From contig NZ_JABAIH010000011.1 in NCBI RefSeq assembly GCF_012641395.1, forward strand, positions 90,346-154,345: 64,000 nucleotides of DNA, in the 5' to 3' direction. This document shows positions 1-7,576 of the stretch, piece after piece. The position numbers and the translations under genes were made by a program. The first letter of the stretch is position 1, and the number at the start of each line of letters is the position of its first letter. The notes below the pieces were generated by a model. It saw nothing but the letters and a program-made list of their open reading frames with translations, was not told the DNA's origin and did no database searches. Source of the stretch: Rhizobium sp. P32RR-XVIII. Its GTDB lineage: Bacteria; Pseudomonadota; Alphaproteobacteria; Rhizobiales; Rhizobiaceae.

Positions 1-382
1 GATTGTGCCCGAAAGCGGCGTGCGCGATCACCAATGTCTGCATCGTCGCCGAGTTTTCCTCCATCAGGTAGGAGATGCAGGGCGAGCTGTTGATGACGAT
101 CTCGTAGGCAAGGTCGCGCATGCCGCGGCGATAAAAAGCTTCATGGTGAGCGAAATGCTTGCCGAACGACCAGTGCCGGTAAAACAGCGGCATGCCGGCA
201 GACGAATAGGCGTCGAGCATCTGCTCCGACGTGATGACCTCGACCTGATTGGGATAAACGTCGAGGCCGAGTTCGCCGAGCGCGATGTCCTCGCACGCGT
301 CGTAGATTCGCTGCAGCGTCGTAAAGTCCCAGTCAGCACCGTGAAACAGCAATCGCTCCTTGGACATCGCGGTTGTCGTCAT
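1..382 (-). CDS. spoVR: SpoVR family protein, partial (C-terminal part outside window)
   Basis: Reading the minus strand from an ATG at 382 gives about 127 codons with no stop before the window edge. The visible part resembles the N-terminus of SpoVR/YcgB proteins, with stretches such as DWDFTTLQRIYDACE, GLDVYPNQVEVI, MPLFYRHWSFGK and YLMEENSATMQTLVIAHA. SpoVR proteins are cytoplasmic and of unknown biochemical function. They are named after a Bacillus cortex gene but are widespread in non-spore-formers. The ATG overlaps the stop of the upstream DUF444 gene as ATGA, so it is the third gene of a prkA-yeaH-spoVR operon. Only the first third or so of the usual ~500 residues is present because the window cuts the gene, not because the gene is broken. 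Confidence 0.88.
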   Translation of the reverse strand, partial: MTTTAMSKERLLFHGADWDFTTLQRIYDACEDIALGELGLDVYPNQVEVITSEQMLDAYSSAGMPLFYRHWSFGKHFAHHEAFYRRGMRDLAYEIVINSSPCISYLMEENSATMQTLVIAHAAFGHN

Positions 383-1653
383 GGCGCCACCTTCTGTCCG
401 TCGCGTTTCTGGAAGAGTTCGTGGAAGACCGGGAATATCTCGTTTCGACGGCATACCTTGCGCATCGACAACGGCAGAAGCTCGGACCGTATCTCTTCGT
501 AGAGCATCCACAGCGGTGAGCGTGACACCGAGGAATCGCTGTCTTCGTCGCCGACCTCTATATAGGCGAAATACTGGCACAGCGGCAGAATCTCATGGCG
601 CAGCAGCTGTCCCGTCCTTGTCCCATCCGAATAGGAATTGTCGCCATCCGAAGCCTGGGCGGCATAGATGTTCCACTCGGCCGGGTCGAAGCGCGCCGCC
701 ACGATCGCGCGCATGGCCGCAAGCGCGCTGGAGACAAGCGTGCCACCGGTCGCCGGGCCATAGAAGAAGGTTTCCTCATCGACCTCTTCGGCTCTGTCCG
801 TGTGACGGATGAAGACAATCTCCACCTTCTTGTAGCGCTGCGAGAGGAAGAGGTAGAGGAGAAGATAGAACCGCTTCGCCAGGTCCTTCATATGCTCAGA
901 CATCGAGGCGGAGACATCCATCAGGCAGAACATGACGGCCTTTGCCACCGGCTTCGGTTCGCTCTCGAAGCGGCGATAGCGCACATCAAGTGGATCGATA
1001 TAAGGAATGCGCCGGCTTTTTTCCGTCAGCGACTTGAGCTCAGCCTCGAGCGCCACACGCTTTTCATCGTCCTCGCATTCGTCGATCTGGCGCCGCAGCG
1101 CCTCGATTTCTGCGATGCGCGGGCGACGAAGTGCAATGCGCCGCATCATCGCCAGCCGCGTTGTACGCCCGACAGCGATATTGGCAGGCGATCCGGAAAC
1201 GGAGTAGCCGGCCCGAACAGGACTTTCCTCTTCGGTTTCGGTCAGCCGCCGTTTTGCTAGATCGGGCAGTTCCAGATCATCGAGAAAGACGTCGAGAAAT
1301 TCTTCGCGCGTCAGGACGAAACGGAAACTGTCCTCACCGTCACCCTCGCCCGCTTCTTTCGGTCTTCCGCCGCTCCTGCCAGGTGGCCTTGGAATGATGT
1401 CGCCCTCGACGAAGGCCCGGTTTCCCGGCAGAATTTGATCGCTGATTCCGCCTTCACCCCTGCGGAAGCTCGGCTCTCCCAAGCCGTCAATCGGCAGGCT
1501 GACCTCACCACCGTCGAGCACATCTCGAATATTACGGCTTTGCAGAGAACGCTTTACCGCCAGCTGCACGGCACTTTTCGCGCGCCGAAGAAACCGTTGA
1601 CGATTTTCTAAGCTTTTACCGCGCGGATTCAGCCGGCGGTCGACAATGTGCAT
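379..1653 (-). CDS. YeaH/YhbH family protein (DUF444), VWA-like
   Basis: A 424-aa protein of the DUF444 (YeaH/YhbH) family. Residues about 85-115 hold a Gly/Arg-rich linker. From about residue 240 a von Willebrand factor A-like domain starts with the MIDAS-type motif LMDVSASMSEHMKDLAKRF and continues with VEIVFIRHTDRAEEV and GGTLVSSAL. In enterobacteria the homologue YeaH is co-transcribed with the kinase YeaG (PrkA) and takes part in nitrogen-starvation and stationary-phase survival; the molecular role is unknown. The ATG at 1653 has GGGAGCC just upstream. The stop overlaps the spoVR start by four bases (ATGA), and prkA ends 18 bases upstream, so the three genes form one transcription unit. 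Confidence 0.93.
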   Translation of the reverse strand: MHIVDRRLNPRGKSLENRQRFLRRAKSAVQLAVKRSLQSRNIRDVLDGGEVSLPIDGLGEPSFRRGEGGISDQILPGNRAFVEGDIIPRPPGRSGGRPKEAGEGDGEDSFRFVLTREEFLDVFLDDLELPDLAKRRLTETEEESPVRAGYSVSGSPANIAVGRTTRLAMMRRIALRRPRIAEIEALRRQIDECEDDEKRVALEAELKSLTEKSRRIPYIDPLDVRYRRFESEPKPVAKAVMFCLMDVSASMSEHMKDLAKRFYLLLYLFLSQRYKKVEIVFIRHTDRAEEVDEETFFYGPATGGTLVSSALAAMRAIVAARFDPAEWNIYAAQASDGDNSYSDGTRTGQLLRHEILPLCQYFAYIEVGDEDSDSSVSRSPLWMLYEEIRSELLPLSMRKVCRRNEIFPVFHELFQKRDGQKVAP

Positions 1654-1671
1654 GATGGCTCCCGCTGAGCA

Positions 1672-3615
1672 TTAACTTGCCTGCTTAACGCGCATGTACC
1701 ATTCCACGAGGCGCCGAACCTGTCGTTCGGTGTACCCGCGCGCGGTCATGCGAGAAACGAATTCACTGTGCTTCTTCTCGGTATCACCGTCCTTCTTGGT
1801 GCCGAAGGAAATGACCGGCAGCAGGTCCTCGACCTGCGAGAACATGCGCTTCTCGATCACTTCCCTGATCTTTTCATAGCTCGTCCAAGACGGGTTTTTC
1901 CCGTTGTTGTTTGCCCGCGATCTCAGGCAGAACTTGACGATCTCGTTGCGAAAATCCTTCGGGTTGGCGATACCCGCCGGCTTTTCAATCTTCGTCAGCT
2001 CCTGATTAAGGAGTTCCCGATCAAGCAGCTGGCCGGTGTCCGGATCCTTGAAATCCACATCCTCGATCCAGGCATCGGCGTAGTCCACGTAGCGGTCAAA
2101 AAGATTCTGACCGTAATCCGCATAGGATTCCAGATAGGCTTTCTGAATTTCGTTGCCGATGAACTCCGCATACCGCGGCGCAAGATCGGCCTTGATGAAC
2201 TCTATGTAGCGTTTCTCGGTTTCGTCGTGAAACTGCTCGCGGCGGATAGCCTGCTCCAGAACGTACATCAGGTGAACCGGATCCGCTCCGACCTCGCTCG
2301 TGTGATGATTGAAGGTCGAAGCAAGCACTTTGAAGGAGAAACGTGTCGATATTCCGTCCATTCCCTCATCGACACCTGCCGCATCCCTGTATTCTTGAAC
2401 ACTACGGGCTCGCGGATCGGTTTCCTTGAGGCTTTCGCCGTCATAGGCGCGCATCTTGGAGAAGAATGTCGAATTCTCGTGCTTGCGCAAGCGCGAAAGC
2501 ACAGAGAAGCGTGCGAGCATTTCAAGCGTCCCCGGCGCGCAAGGAGCATCTGCGAGTTCCGATCCTTCGATCAGCTTCTCGTAGATCTTCTGCTCCTCGG
2601 CTACCCGCAGGCAATAGGGTACCTTGATGACGCAGATGCGGTCGATGAAGGCCTCGTTGTTCTTGTTCGCCTTGAACGTCTGCCATTCTGCCTCGTTCGA
2701 ATGCGCGAGTACGATGCCCGAAAAGGGAATGGCGCCGATATTTTCGGTACCGATGTAATTTCCCTCCTGCGTCGCAGTCAGCAGCGGATGCAGCATCTTG
2801 ATCGGCGCCTTGAACATCTCGACGAATTCGAGAAGGCCTTGGTTGGCGCGGTTGAGCGCGCCAGAATAGCTATAGGCGTCGGGATCATTCTGCGAATAGC
2901 TCTCCAGCTTGCGGATATCGACCTTGCCGGCGAGGGAAGAAATGTCCTGATTGTTCTCATCGCCCGGCTCGGTCTTGGCGATCGCGATCTGGCGCAGCCG
3001 CGAAGGCTGCATTCTGACGACGCGGAAACGGGAGATGTCGCCGCCGAACTCGTCCAGCCGCTTCACGCACCAGGGACTCATGAGACCCGTCAGCCGGCGC
3101 GTCGGGATGCCATATTTTTCGAGAAGCAGTGGGCCTACTGCGACAGGGTCAAAGAGGCTGAGCGGATTTTCGAAAACCGGGCTGATCTCGTCACCAGCCT
3201 TCAGCAGGTAAATCGGATGGACCTCCATCAGCTGCTTCAACCGCTCGGCGAGGGACGACTTGCCGCCCCCGACCGGACCAAGCAGGTAGAGGATCTGCTT
3301 GCGCTCTTCGAGCCCCTGTGCGGCATGGGTAAAGAAGGAAACGATCCGCTCGATCGTCTCTTCCATTCCGTAAAAGCCGGTGAAGGAGGGGTAAGTCCGA
3401 ATAGTTCTATTCATGAAGATCCGGCCGAGGCGCGGATCCTTGGCGGTGTCCAGCATCTGCGGCTCGCCGATCGCAGCGAGCAGGCGCTCCGTCGCGTTCG
3501 CATAGGCGAGCGGCTCCTGTTTGCAGAGCTCCAGGTAATCTGTAATGGACATTTCAGTTTCGCGACGCGCTTCGTAGCTACGCGCAAACGCATCGAACAC
3601 GGATTCATTCAGCAT
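1672..3615 (-). CDS. prkA: PrkA-type serine protein kinase (YeaG family)
   Basis: A 647-aa protein from the ATG at 3615, which has GGAGGCCCC directly upstream; an in-frame upstream start at 3630 lacks a comparable site. The N-terminal half is an AAA+-like PrkA domain with the P-loop LLGPVGGGKSSLAERLK around residue 110, and the C-terminal half (about residues 390-640) is the PrkA kinase-like domain. The length matches the family (about 640). PrkA/YeaG proteins are cytoplasmic Ser/Thr kinases or AAA+ ATPases linked to stress, starvation and sporulation. The gene heads the prkA-DUF444-spoVR operon. No clear sigma site was recognised in the 468-base leader region. Confidence 0.94.
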   Translation of the reverse strand: MLNESVFDAFARSYEARRETEMSITDYLELCKQEPLAYANATERLLAAIGEPQMLDTAKDPRLGRIFMNRTIRTYPSFTGFYGMEETIERIVSFFTHAAQGLEERKQILYLLGPVGGGKSSLAERLKQLMEVHPIYLLKAGDEISPVFENPLSLFDPVAVGPLLLEKYGIPTRRLTGLMSPWCVKRLDEFGGDISRFRVVRMQPSRLRQIAIAKTEPGDENNQDISSLAGKVDIRKLESYSQNDPDAYSYSGALNRANQGLLEFVEMFKAPIKMLHPLLTATQEGNYIGTENIGAIPFSGIVLAHSNEAEWQTFKANKNNEAFIDRICVIKVPYCLRVAEEQKIYEKLIEGSELADAPCAPGTLEMLARFSVLSRLRKHENSTFFSKMRAYDGESLKETDPRARSVQEYRDAAGVDEGMDGISTRFSFKVLASTFNHHTSEVGADPVHLMYVLEQAIRREQFHDETEKRYIEFIKADLAPRYAEFIGNEIQKAYLESYADYGQNLFDRYVDYADAWIEDVDFKDPDTGQLLDRELLNQELTKIEKPAGIANPKDFRNEIVKFCLRSRANNNGKNPSWTSYEKIREVIEKRMFSQVEDLLPVISFGTKKDGDTEKKHSEFVSRMTARGYTERQVRRLVEWYMRVKQAS

Positions 3616-4083
3616 GGGGCCTCCATTCAAGGTTTATGCCGCAGGCGCTCGAAATTGCCGAACCAATAAATGGAAAACGACATTTCGTTGAGAATCAACA
3701 CGTTTCGTGAATTGATTGGACACCTGTCCGCCATCTATGGCAAGGCACAAAAATGTGCATCCCGGGTCGTTTGGCTCCAATCAAAACTAACTATAGAATA
3801 TCCTACTTTGCAAGGCGCTAATGCGATATCAGCACATTTCAGGACGTGACATGAGGCCGCAAAAGGCCTCTAATGCCGCTGCTGCTGATTCCCGTGCGCC
3901 GAAACTTGAACGATGCCGCACGCGCCGATGGAACGATGTCTGCAGATCAGACCAAGAAGCCGACTTAAGCATGCCGCGAGCGAACGTTGCTCTAGCGGAT
4001 AGCTTTGCTGTCTGGCTCATAGTTCGAACTCCTAACTGAGCCACACGCCCGTCCGGAGCCTCCGGAGGGCGTGTGGCCGCTTA
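3616..4083. other. Intergenic region upstream of prkA and downstream of DUF992 gene
   Basis: About 470 bases separate prkA from the DUF992 gene. Short open frames exist on both strands near 3820-4045, but they match nothing I recognise, have weak third-position GC bias and are not called. The region holds an inverted repeat GAGGCC/GGCCTC at 3853-3870 and two overlapping inverted repeats near 4013-4076. It presumably contains the prkA promoter near its left end. I see no tRNA-like or riboswitch-like fold. Confidence 0.5.
4041..4076 (-). terminator. Strong hairpin just after the DUF992 gene
   Basis: CCACACGCCC at 4041-4050 pairs with GGGCGTGTGG at 4067-4076, and an inner TCCGGA/TCCGGA pair extends the stem to a three-base loop with one bulged G. 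It starts eight bases beyond the DUF992 stop codon. There is no T-tract on either strand, so it may be a weak terminator or an mRNA 3'-end stabiliser. A second repeat, TGGCTCA (4013-4019) with TGAGCCA (4037-4043), overlaps its left arm and could compete with it. Confidence 0.55.
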
Positions 4084-4614
4084 TCAGGTCGGCGTGAGGG
4101 TCATCGACGCCCCGGCGGCAGCAACGTTGAGCCCGAACTGACCCGTGACGCTGAGAGGCTGGAGATGAATCGATCCAGTCGTACCACCGACGAGCACATT
4201 CGCCCCGACACCGGCACCGATTGTAGCTTCGGCCGCGGCGCCGACATAAAGGCCGGCAAGCGATCCGTGATGGTAGCCAGCGGTCGGCGCAAAGACCGCC
4301 CAGATAAGACGGCTGCGCGTCGTAAATCCGAGGTCCACGCCGAGTTTTCTTATGTCGCCACTATAATGGTCAGAAAACTCGTTATCGATGCTGGACGTAA
4401 AGACGCAATCGGCTTCCTTCGCCGAACCGAGGACATATCCAACGCCTCCACCGACATCGCAGGTCAGCAAACCGATCTTCACCCCGCCACGCACATCCGA
4501 CTGCTGGGGCGGCGGTTGATACGTGCGAATCGCATCGGCTGCGAATGCAACTGTTGAACCGGCTTGGGCCAGTGCTGCCGTGGCGACCACCATCGCAATG
4601 ATTTTTCTCATCAT
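4084..4614 (-). CDS. DUF992 domain secreted protein
   Basis: A 176-aa protein with an N-terminal signal peptide: a hydrophobic core (IIAMVVATAALAQAG) ending with a likely cleavage near AFA-AD at about residue 25. The mature part carries features typical of DUF992: GVKIGLLTCDVGGGVGYVLGS, an aromatic/acidic DHYSGDIRKLGVDLGF, WAVFAPTAG and GAGVGANVLVGG followed by LQPLSVTGQFGLNVAAA. DUF992 proteins are found mainly in alphaproteobacteria, are predicted periplasmic or outer-membrane associated, and have no known function. The glycine-rich alternating pattern suggests beta structure. The gene appears monocistronic, with a strong hairpin immediately downstream. Confidence 0.85.
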   Translation of the reverse strand: MMRKIIAMVVATAALAQAGSTVAFAADAIRTYQPPPQQSDVRGGVKIGLLTCDVGGGVGYVLGSAKEADCVFTSSIDNEFSDHYSGDIRKLGVDLGFTTRSRLIWAVFAPTAGYHHGSLAGLYVGAAAEATIGAGVGANVLVGGTTGSIHLQPLSVTGQFGLNVAAAGASMTLTPT

Positions 4615-4948
4615 CGTCTCCTTCTAAATTTGGCCAGATACGATTGAGCCCGGCCAACGAAGAACAACTCCGGCGCTATATAAACGTATGTCATCGAAGA
4701 ATGATCCGAACTATCTTCCTGATTCCGTATCGTGGCGTCCGCACTTTTTTGCGAGCGGCCCATCCAGTGTTCACTGCAAACGGACTTTTAGAAGGCAGAG
4801 CCGGTCAGGCTGTTTTAATATCCGTCTCAAATAGTGAACGAGCTGCGCCAGCCTGTCACACGTAGCGGCATCGCGATCGCACCATAGAGTGCGATACTTG
4901 GAACTTTGAAATGAGTCCGGCGTTGAAGGCGAAACAGGAGGTCTCGCC
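4615..4948. other. Divergent intergenic region
   Basis: 334 bases between the DUF992 gene (leftward) and the 54-aa gene (rightward). The right end holds the EcfG-type promoter described separately. The left part presumably holds the DUF992 promoter. Open frames here (for example 4644-4865) show no recognisable protein and no coding bias. Confidence 0.5.
4900..4924 (+). promoter_or_regulatory. EcfG/RpoE2-type general stress promoter
   Basis: GGAAC at 4900-4904, a 16-base spacer, then CGTT at 4921-4924. This matches the consensus GGAAC-N16/17-CGTT of the alphaproteobacterial extracytoplasmic sigma factor EcfG (RpoE2 in Sinorhizobium). The expected start of transcription, about 7-10 bases past CGTT, falls just before the AGGAGGT ribosome binding site at 4937-4943 of the 54-aa gene. 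By eye it is the only such match found in an intergenic region of this window. Confidence 0.7.
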
Positions 4949-5113
4949 ATGCGCATCAAGATGACCATACTGGTTGCAGCTTACGTCGCGATCAGCGTCG
5001 CGCTGCTTGCTATTGCTCATCAGTCATCCGGGCCTATTACAACCCAGAAGACCGATCGTTCTGCGGGCGCCGCCTACCAATCAACGTTTCTTGTCGAACG
5101 CTTTGCCGGCTGA
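4949..5113 (+). CDS. Small membrane protein (54 aa), probable general stress response member
   Basis: ATG at 4949, stop TGA at 5111-5113, preceded by a near-perfect Shine-Dalgarno AGGAGGT six bases upstream. The protein starts MRIKMTILVAAYVAISVALL, giving one hydrophobic segment at about residues 5-23 that could be a membrane anchor or an uncleaved signal. It is followed by a short polar tail of about 30 residues, probably periplasmic. I do not recognise the family. It sits alone on the plus strand between two leftward genes, directly behind an EcfG-type promoter, so control by the general stress response is the main clue to its role. The neighbouring leftward gene ends at 5114, immediately after this stop. 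Confidence 0.65.
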   Translation: MRIKMTILVAAYVAISVALLAIAHQSSGPITTQKTDRSAGAAYQSTFLVERFAG

Positions 5114-5398
5114 TTAGCTGAGCGCCGGCTTATAAGCGACGACATGGAAATACTCCTCCTCCGGCATGGTCTCACCGCCAAGAGGCTCACCGTCGACCGA
5201 AAAGAGCATGGGGGTGCTCTCGAAGCCGCTCGCTGAAAGTTGGGAGCGGAGTTGCCCTGGCGTGGTCGCATAGACCATGATTCCGAAGTCATGGGCGTGA
5301 TGCAGGAGAATGGCATGCTCACCCTCGCGCTGCTCCAAGGGCGCGAAGCGGCGCTCGCGCACCAATCCCACCGCGTGCTTGGCCTTTGTTTCAAACAA
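5114..5398 (-). CDS. Conserved-looking hypothetical protein (94 aa)
   Basis: An open frame of 94 codons from a TTG at 5398. It has no recognisable domain. Third codon positions are strongly G/C biased, as in the surrounding genes, which supports real coding. The sequence is soluble in character, with an acidic C-terminal part (TMPEEEYFHVVAYKPALS). It begins 17 bases after the stop of the secreted-protein gene at 5415, so the two are probably co-transcribed. The TTG start is uncertain; no strong ribosome binding site is seen, and an internal ATG about 40 codons in is the next candidate. Confidence 0.5.
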   Translation of the reverse strand: MFETKAKHAVGLVRERRFAPLEQREGEHAILLHHAHDFGIMVYATTPGQLRSQLSASGFESTPMLFSVDGEPLGGETMPEEEYFHVVAYKPALS

Positions 5399-5414
5399 CC
5401 ATAGGCGCAGATGC

Positions 5415-6062
5415 CTACCAGCTTACCCGGTAGTTGACGTTGACGGTTGCCGAACGATCTATCGAAAGGGGATCGGTCATACCCGCACTGAGATTGAGGT
5501 TTGGAAAAATGTTCTGGCTCACTCCGAGTGAACTTGAAAAATCCTTGCCGAAATCCACAACGCTGCCGCCGGCAGAAAACGTCGTACCAGTCGATGGAGC
5601 GATCAGCTTCAAGGCCTGACTTGCTGTTACCGAAGCTTGTCGCGTTTCGACAGCATCGAAGCCGACGCTGACAAACCGGCTCGTCTGAAGGTCGAGCGAA
5701 TCCGACAGGATAAAGCTGCGCGAGCGACTGAGCAGGAGCGAACCGCTGCCGCGCAACGTATCGATGCTGACGCTTGCATCCTGCTCCGCCTGGCCTGCGG
5801 GCGTAGCACGAACCTTGGTGATCTTGCCCCACAGCGTCGCCTGCTCGGAGTCAGCCTGGATGGTACCGCCCCCGGCCGACGCCAGCGCCAAGTCGGCGCC
5901 GGCGCTGGTTTCCCATTCAGAAGGAAGGTGGAAACCCATTGTCGCCTTGTAGGACTGCTCCGAAACCCGCACTGGCCTCCAGATCAGCAGATTATCTGCC
6001 TTGGCGGGCAGAACCCATAGAAGGCATGCGCCGGCGATCAATGTTCTTCTCAGCCTCATCAT
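5415..6062 (-). CDS. Secreted hypothetical protein (215 aa)
   Basis: Translation is best started at the double ATG at 6062/6059, giving MMRLRRTLIAGACLLWVLPAKA: a classic signal peptide (Arg-rich start, hydrophobic core, A-K-A cleavage site). The frame extends upstream, but those codons are not protein-like. The mature part is rich in Ser, Ala, Thr and alternating hydrophobics (SVSIDTLRGSGSLLLSRS, SATVNVNYRVSW) and ends in an aromatic residue, a pattern seen in beta-rich or outer-membrane-associated proteins. I do not recognise the family. The frame downstream (5114-5398) follows after 17 bases. Confidence 0.65.
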   Translation of the reverse strand: MMRLRRTLIAGACLLWVLPAKADNLLIWRPVRVSEQSYKATMGFHLPSEWETSAGADLALASAGGGTIQADSEQATLWGKITKVRATPAGQAEQDASVSIDTLRGSGSLLLSRSRSFILSDSLDLQTSRFVSVGFDAVETRQASVTASQALKLIAPSTGTTFSAGGSVVDFGKDFSSSLGVSQNIFPNLNLSAGMTDPLSIDRSATVNVNYRVSW

Positions 6063-6385
6063 CAAATCCAATCGCACCGAAAAGGGCGCAAAAAACCACC
6101 GGATGCGCTTGCTGCGCGTCCTTTTGTTCCTCTCAATTGTGAAGCGGCCCGGCATAAAGATGCCGTGTGCCATAGAGCGCGGAAGCGCTCGTAGTTGCCT
6201 TAAGCGGCCGTCGGGACAGCCGCGGCGTCGTGCGGAAAACCGCGCACGAACGTTATCAGGATCACATCCGAGAGACGCTATGTAAACCCCTTCCCGGCGG
6301 AAAAGTGCTGCACCGCACACTTGCCGCCCATTTCAAAGCCCTGTAGAGCCAAGAGGCAAATGGGAAATTTCTGGCACATACCCGC
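6063..6385. other. Divergent intergenic region upstream of dxr
   Basis: 323 bases between the leftward secreted-protein gene and rightward dxr. It should contain both promoters. Open frames here are not protein-like. No repeat, operator or RNA fold was recognised. Confidence 0.45.
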
Positions 6386-7558
6386 ATGACGACCGGCAAA
6401 AACGCCCCAAGGCGCCTGAGTATCTTCGGCTCGACGGGTTCAATCGGGCAAAATACGCTCGATGTCATCGATCATCTGGGCGGGCGGGAGAATTTCGAGA
6501 TCACTGCCCTTACCGGCAACGGCAATGTTGAATTGCTGGCGAGGCAGGCAAGATCCGTGGGCGCCAAACTCGCTGTGACGGCCAGCGAGCGGCACTACGA
6601 GGCGCTGAAGCGTGAACTTTCAGGCAGCGGCGTCGCGGTGGCAGCAGGCACCTCCGGCTTAATGGAGGCGGCTAACGCCGAGGCCGACTGGGTCATGGCA
6701 GCAATCGTCGGCACGGCCGGGCTTGTCCCAACACTCGCCGCTGCGAGGCGCGGCGCCGATATCGCGCTCGCAAATAAGGAATGCCTTGTTTCCGCAGGGG
6801 CGCTGTTCGTCGAAGCCGTGAGGGCTGGTGGCGGCAAGCTGTTGCCTGTCGACAGCGAACACAACGCCATTTTCCAGGTACTCGAGGAAAAACAGCGCCA
6901 TTCCGTTGAGCGGGTCATCTTGACCGCTTCGGGAGGGCCGTTCCGCAACTGTTCGGTCGACGAGATGGCAAATGTCACGGTCGAGACCGCCCGCGCTCAC
7001 CCCAACTGGTCGATGGGTCTGAAAATCTCGATCGACAGCGCGTCCATGTTCAACAAGGCGCTCGAGATGATCGAGGCAAGACATCTGTTCGGGCTGGCGC
7101 CTGAACAGATCGAGGTGATCGTCCATCCCCAATCGGTGATCCATTCCATGGTCGGCTATACCGACGGCTCCGTGCTGGCACAGCTTGGGGCGCCGGACAT
7201 GCGCACGGCAATCGGCTATGCGCTTTCCTATCCGCTTCGGCCCACTCTGCCGGTAGAGCGCCTCGACTTTGCAAAACTGGCGAGGTTGGATTTCGAGGCG
7301 CCTGATGAAGTCCGTTTTCCGGCATTGCGCCTGGCACGGCTCGCGATGATCCGCGGAGGGGTTCAGGGCGCCGTATTGAACGGCGCCAAGGAAGTGGCCC
7401 TCGAGGCATTTATCGCGGGGCGGCTCTCTTTCCTAGAGATGGCGAGAATAACCGAAACCGTCATGGATCAATTGATCGATCTGCCGCCGGCAACGGCCAT
7501 GGACGAGGTTTTCGCAGCGGACAGAGAAGCCCGGCGGCGCGCTGCGCTCCTCTGCTGA
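6386..7558 (+). CDS. dxr: 1-deoxy-D-xylulose 5-phosphate reductoisomerase
   Basis: A 390-aa enzyme that converts 1-deoxy-D-xylulose 5-phosphate to 2-C-methyl-D-erythritol 4-phosphate with NADPH, the committed step of the MEP isoprenoid pathway; cytoplasmic. Visible marks are the N-terminal nucleotide-binding SIFGSTGSIGQNTLDVI, ANKECLVSAG, the metal and substrate segment PVDSEHNAIFQ, LTASGGPFRN, the flexible loop region HPNWSMGLKISIDSASMFNK and HPQSVIHSMV. Its length fits the family. It converges with hemA, leaving only 18 bases between the stops. In rhizobia dxr often stands apart from the cdsA-bamA cluster and beside hemA, as here. Confidence 0.97.
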   Translation: MTTGKNAPRRLSIFGSTGSIGQNTLDVIDHLGGRENFEITALTGNGNVELLARQARSVGAKLAVTASERHYEALKRELSGSGVAVAAGTSGLMEAANAEADWVMAAIVGTAGLVPTLAAARRGADIALANKECLVSAGALFVEAVRAGGGKLLPVDSEHNAIFQVLEEKQRHSVERVILTASGGPFRNCSVDEMANVTVETARAHPNWSMGLKISIDSASMFNKALEMIEARHLFGLAPEQIEVIVHPQSVIHSMVGYTDGSVLAQLGAPDMRTAIGYALSYPLRPTLPVERLDFAKLARLDFEAPDEVRFPALRLARLAMIRGGVQGAVLNGAKEVALEAFIAGRLSFLEMARITETVMDQLIDLPPATAMDEVFAADREARRRAALLC

Positions 7559-7576
7559 AGGAACAATTCCCTAAAT

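Noticed and set aside
1768..3669. 633-codon plus-strand frame opposite prkA
   Set aside because: Opposite a well-recognised PrkA kinase; no ribosome site and no recognisable domain.
3853..3870. GAGGCC/GGCCTC hairpin as a terminator
   Set aside because: Six-base stem without a T-tract on either strand and far from any gene end.
3821..4044. Small overlapping frames on both strands in the prkA upstream gap
   Set aside because: No ribosome site, weak codon bias and no recognisable protein; the minus-strand one ends before the DUF992 hairpin without clear linkage.
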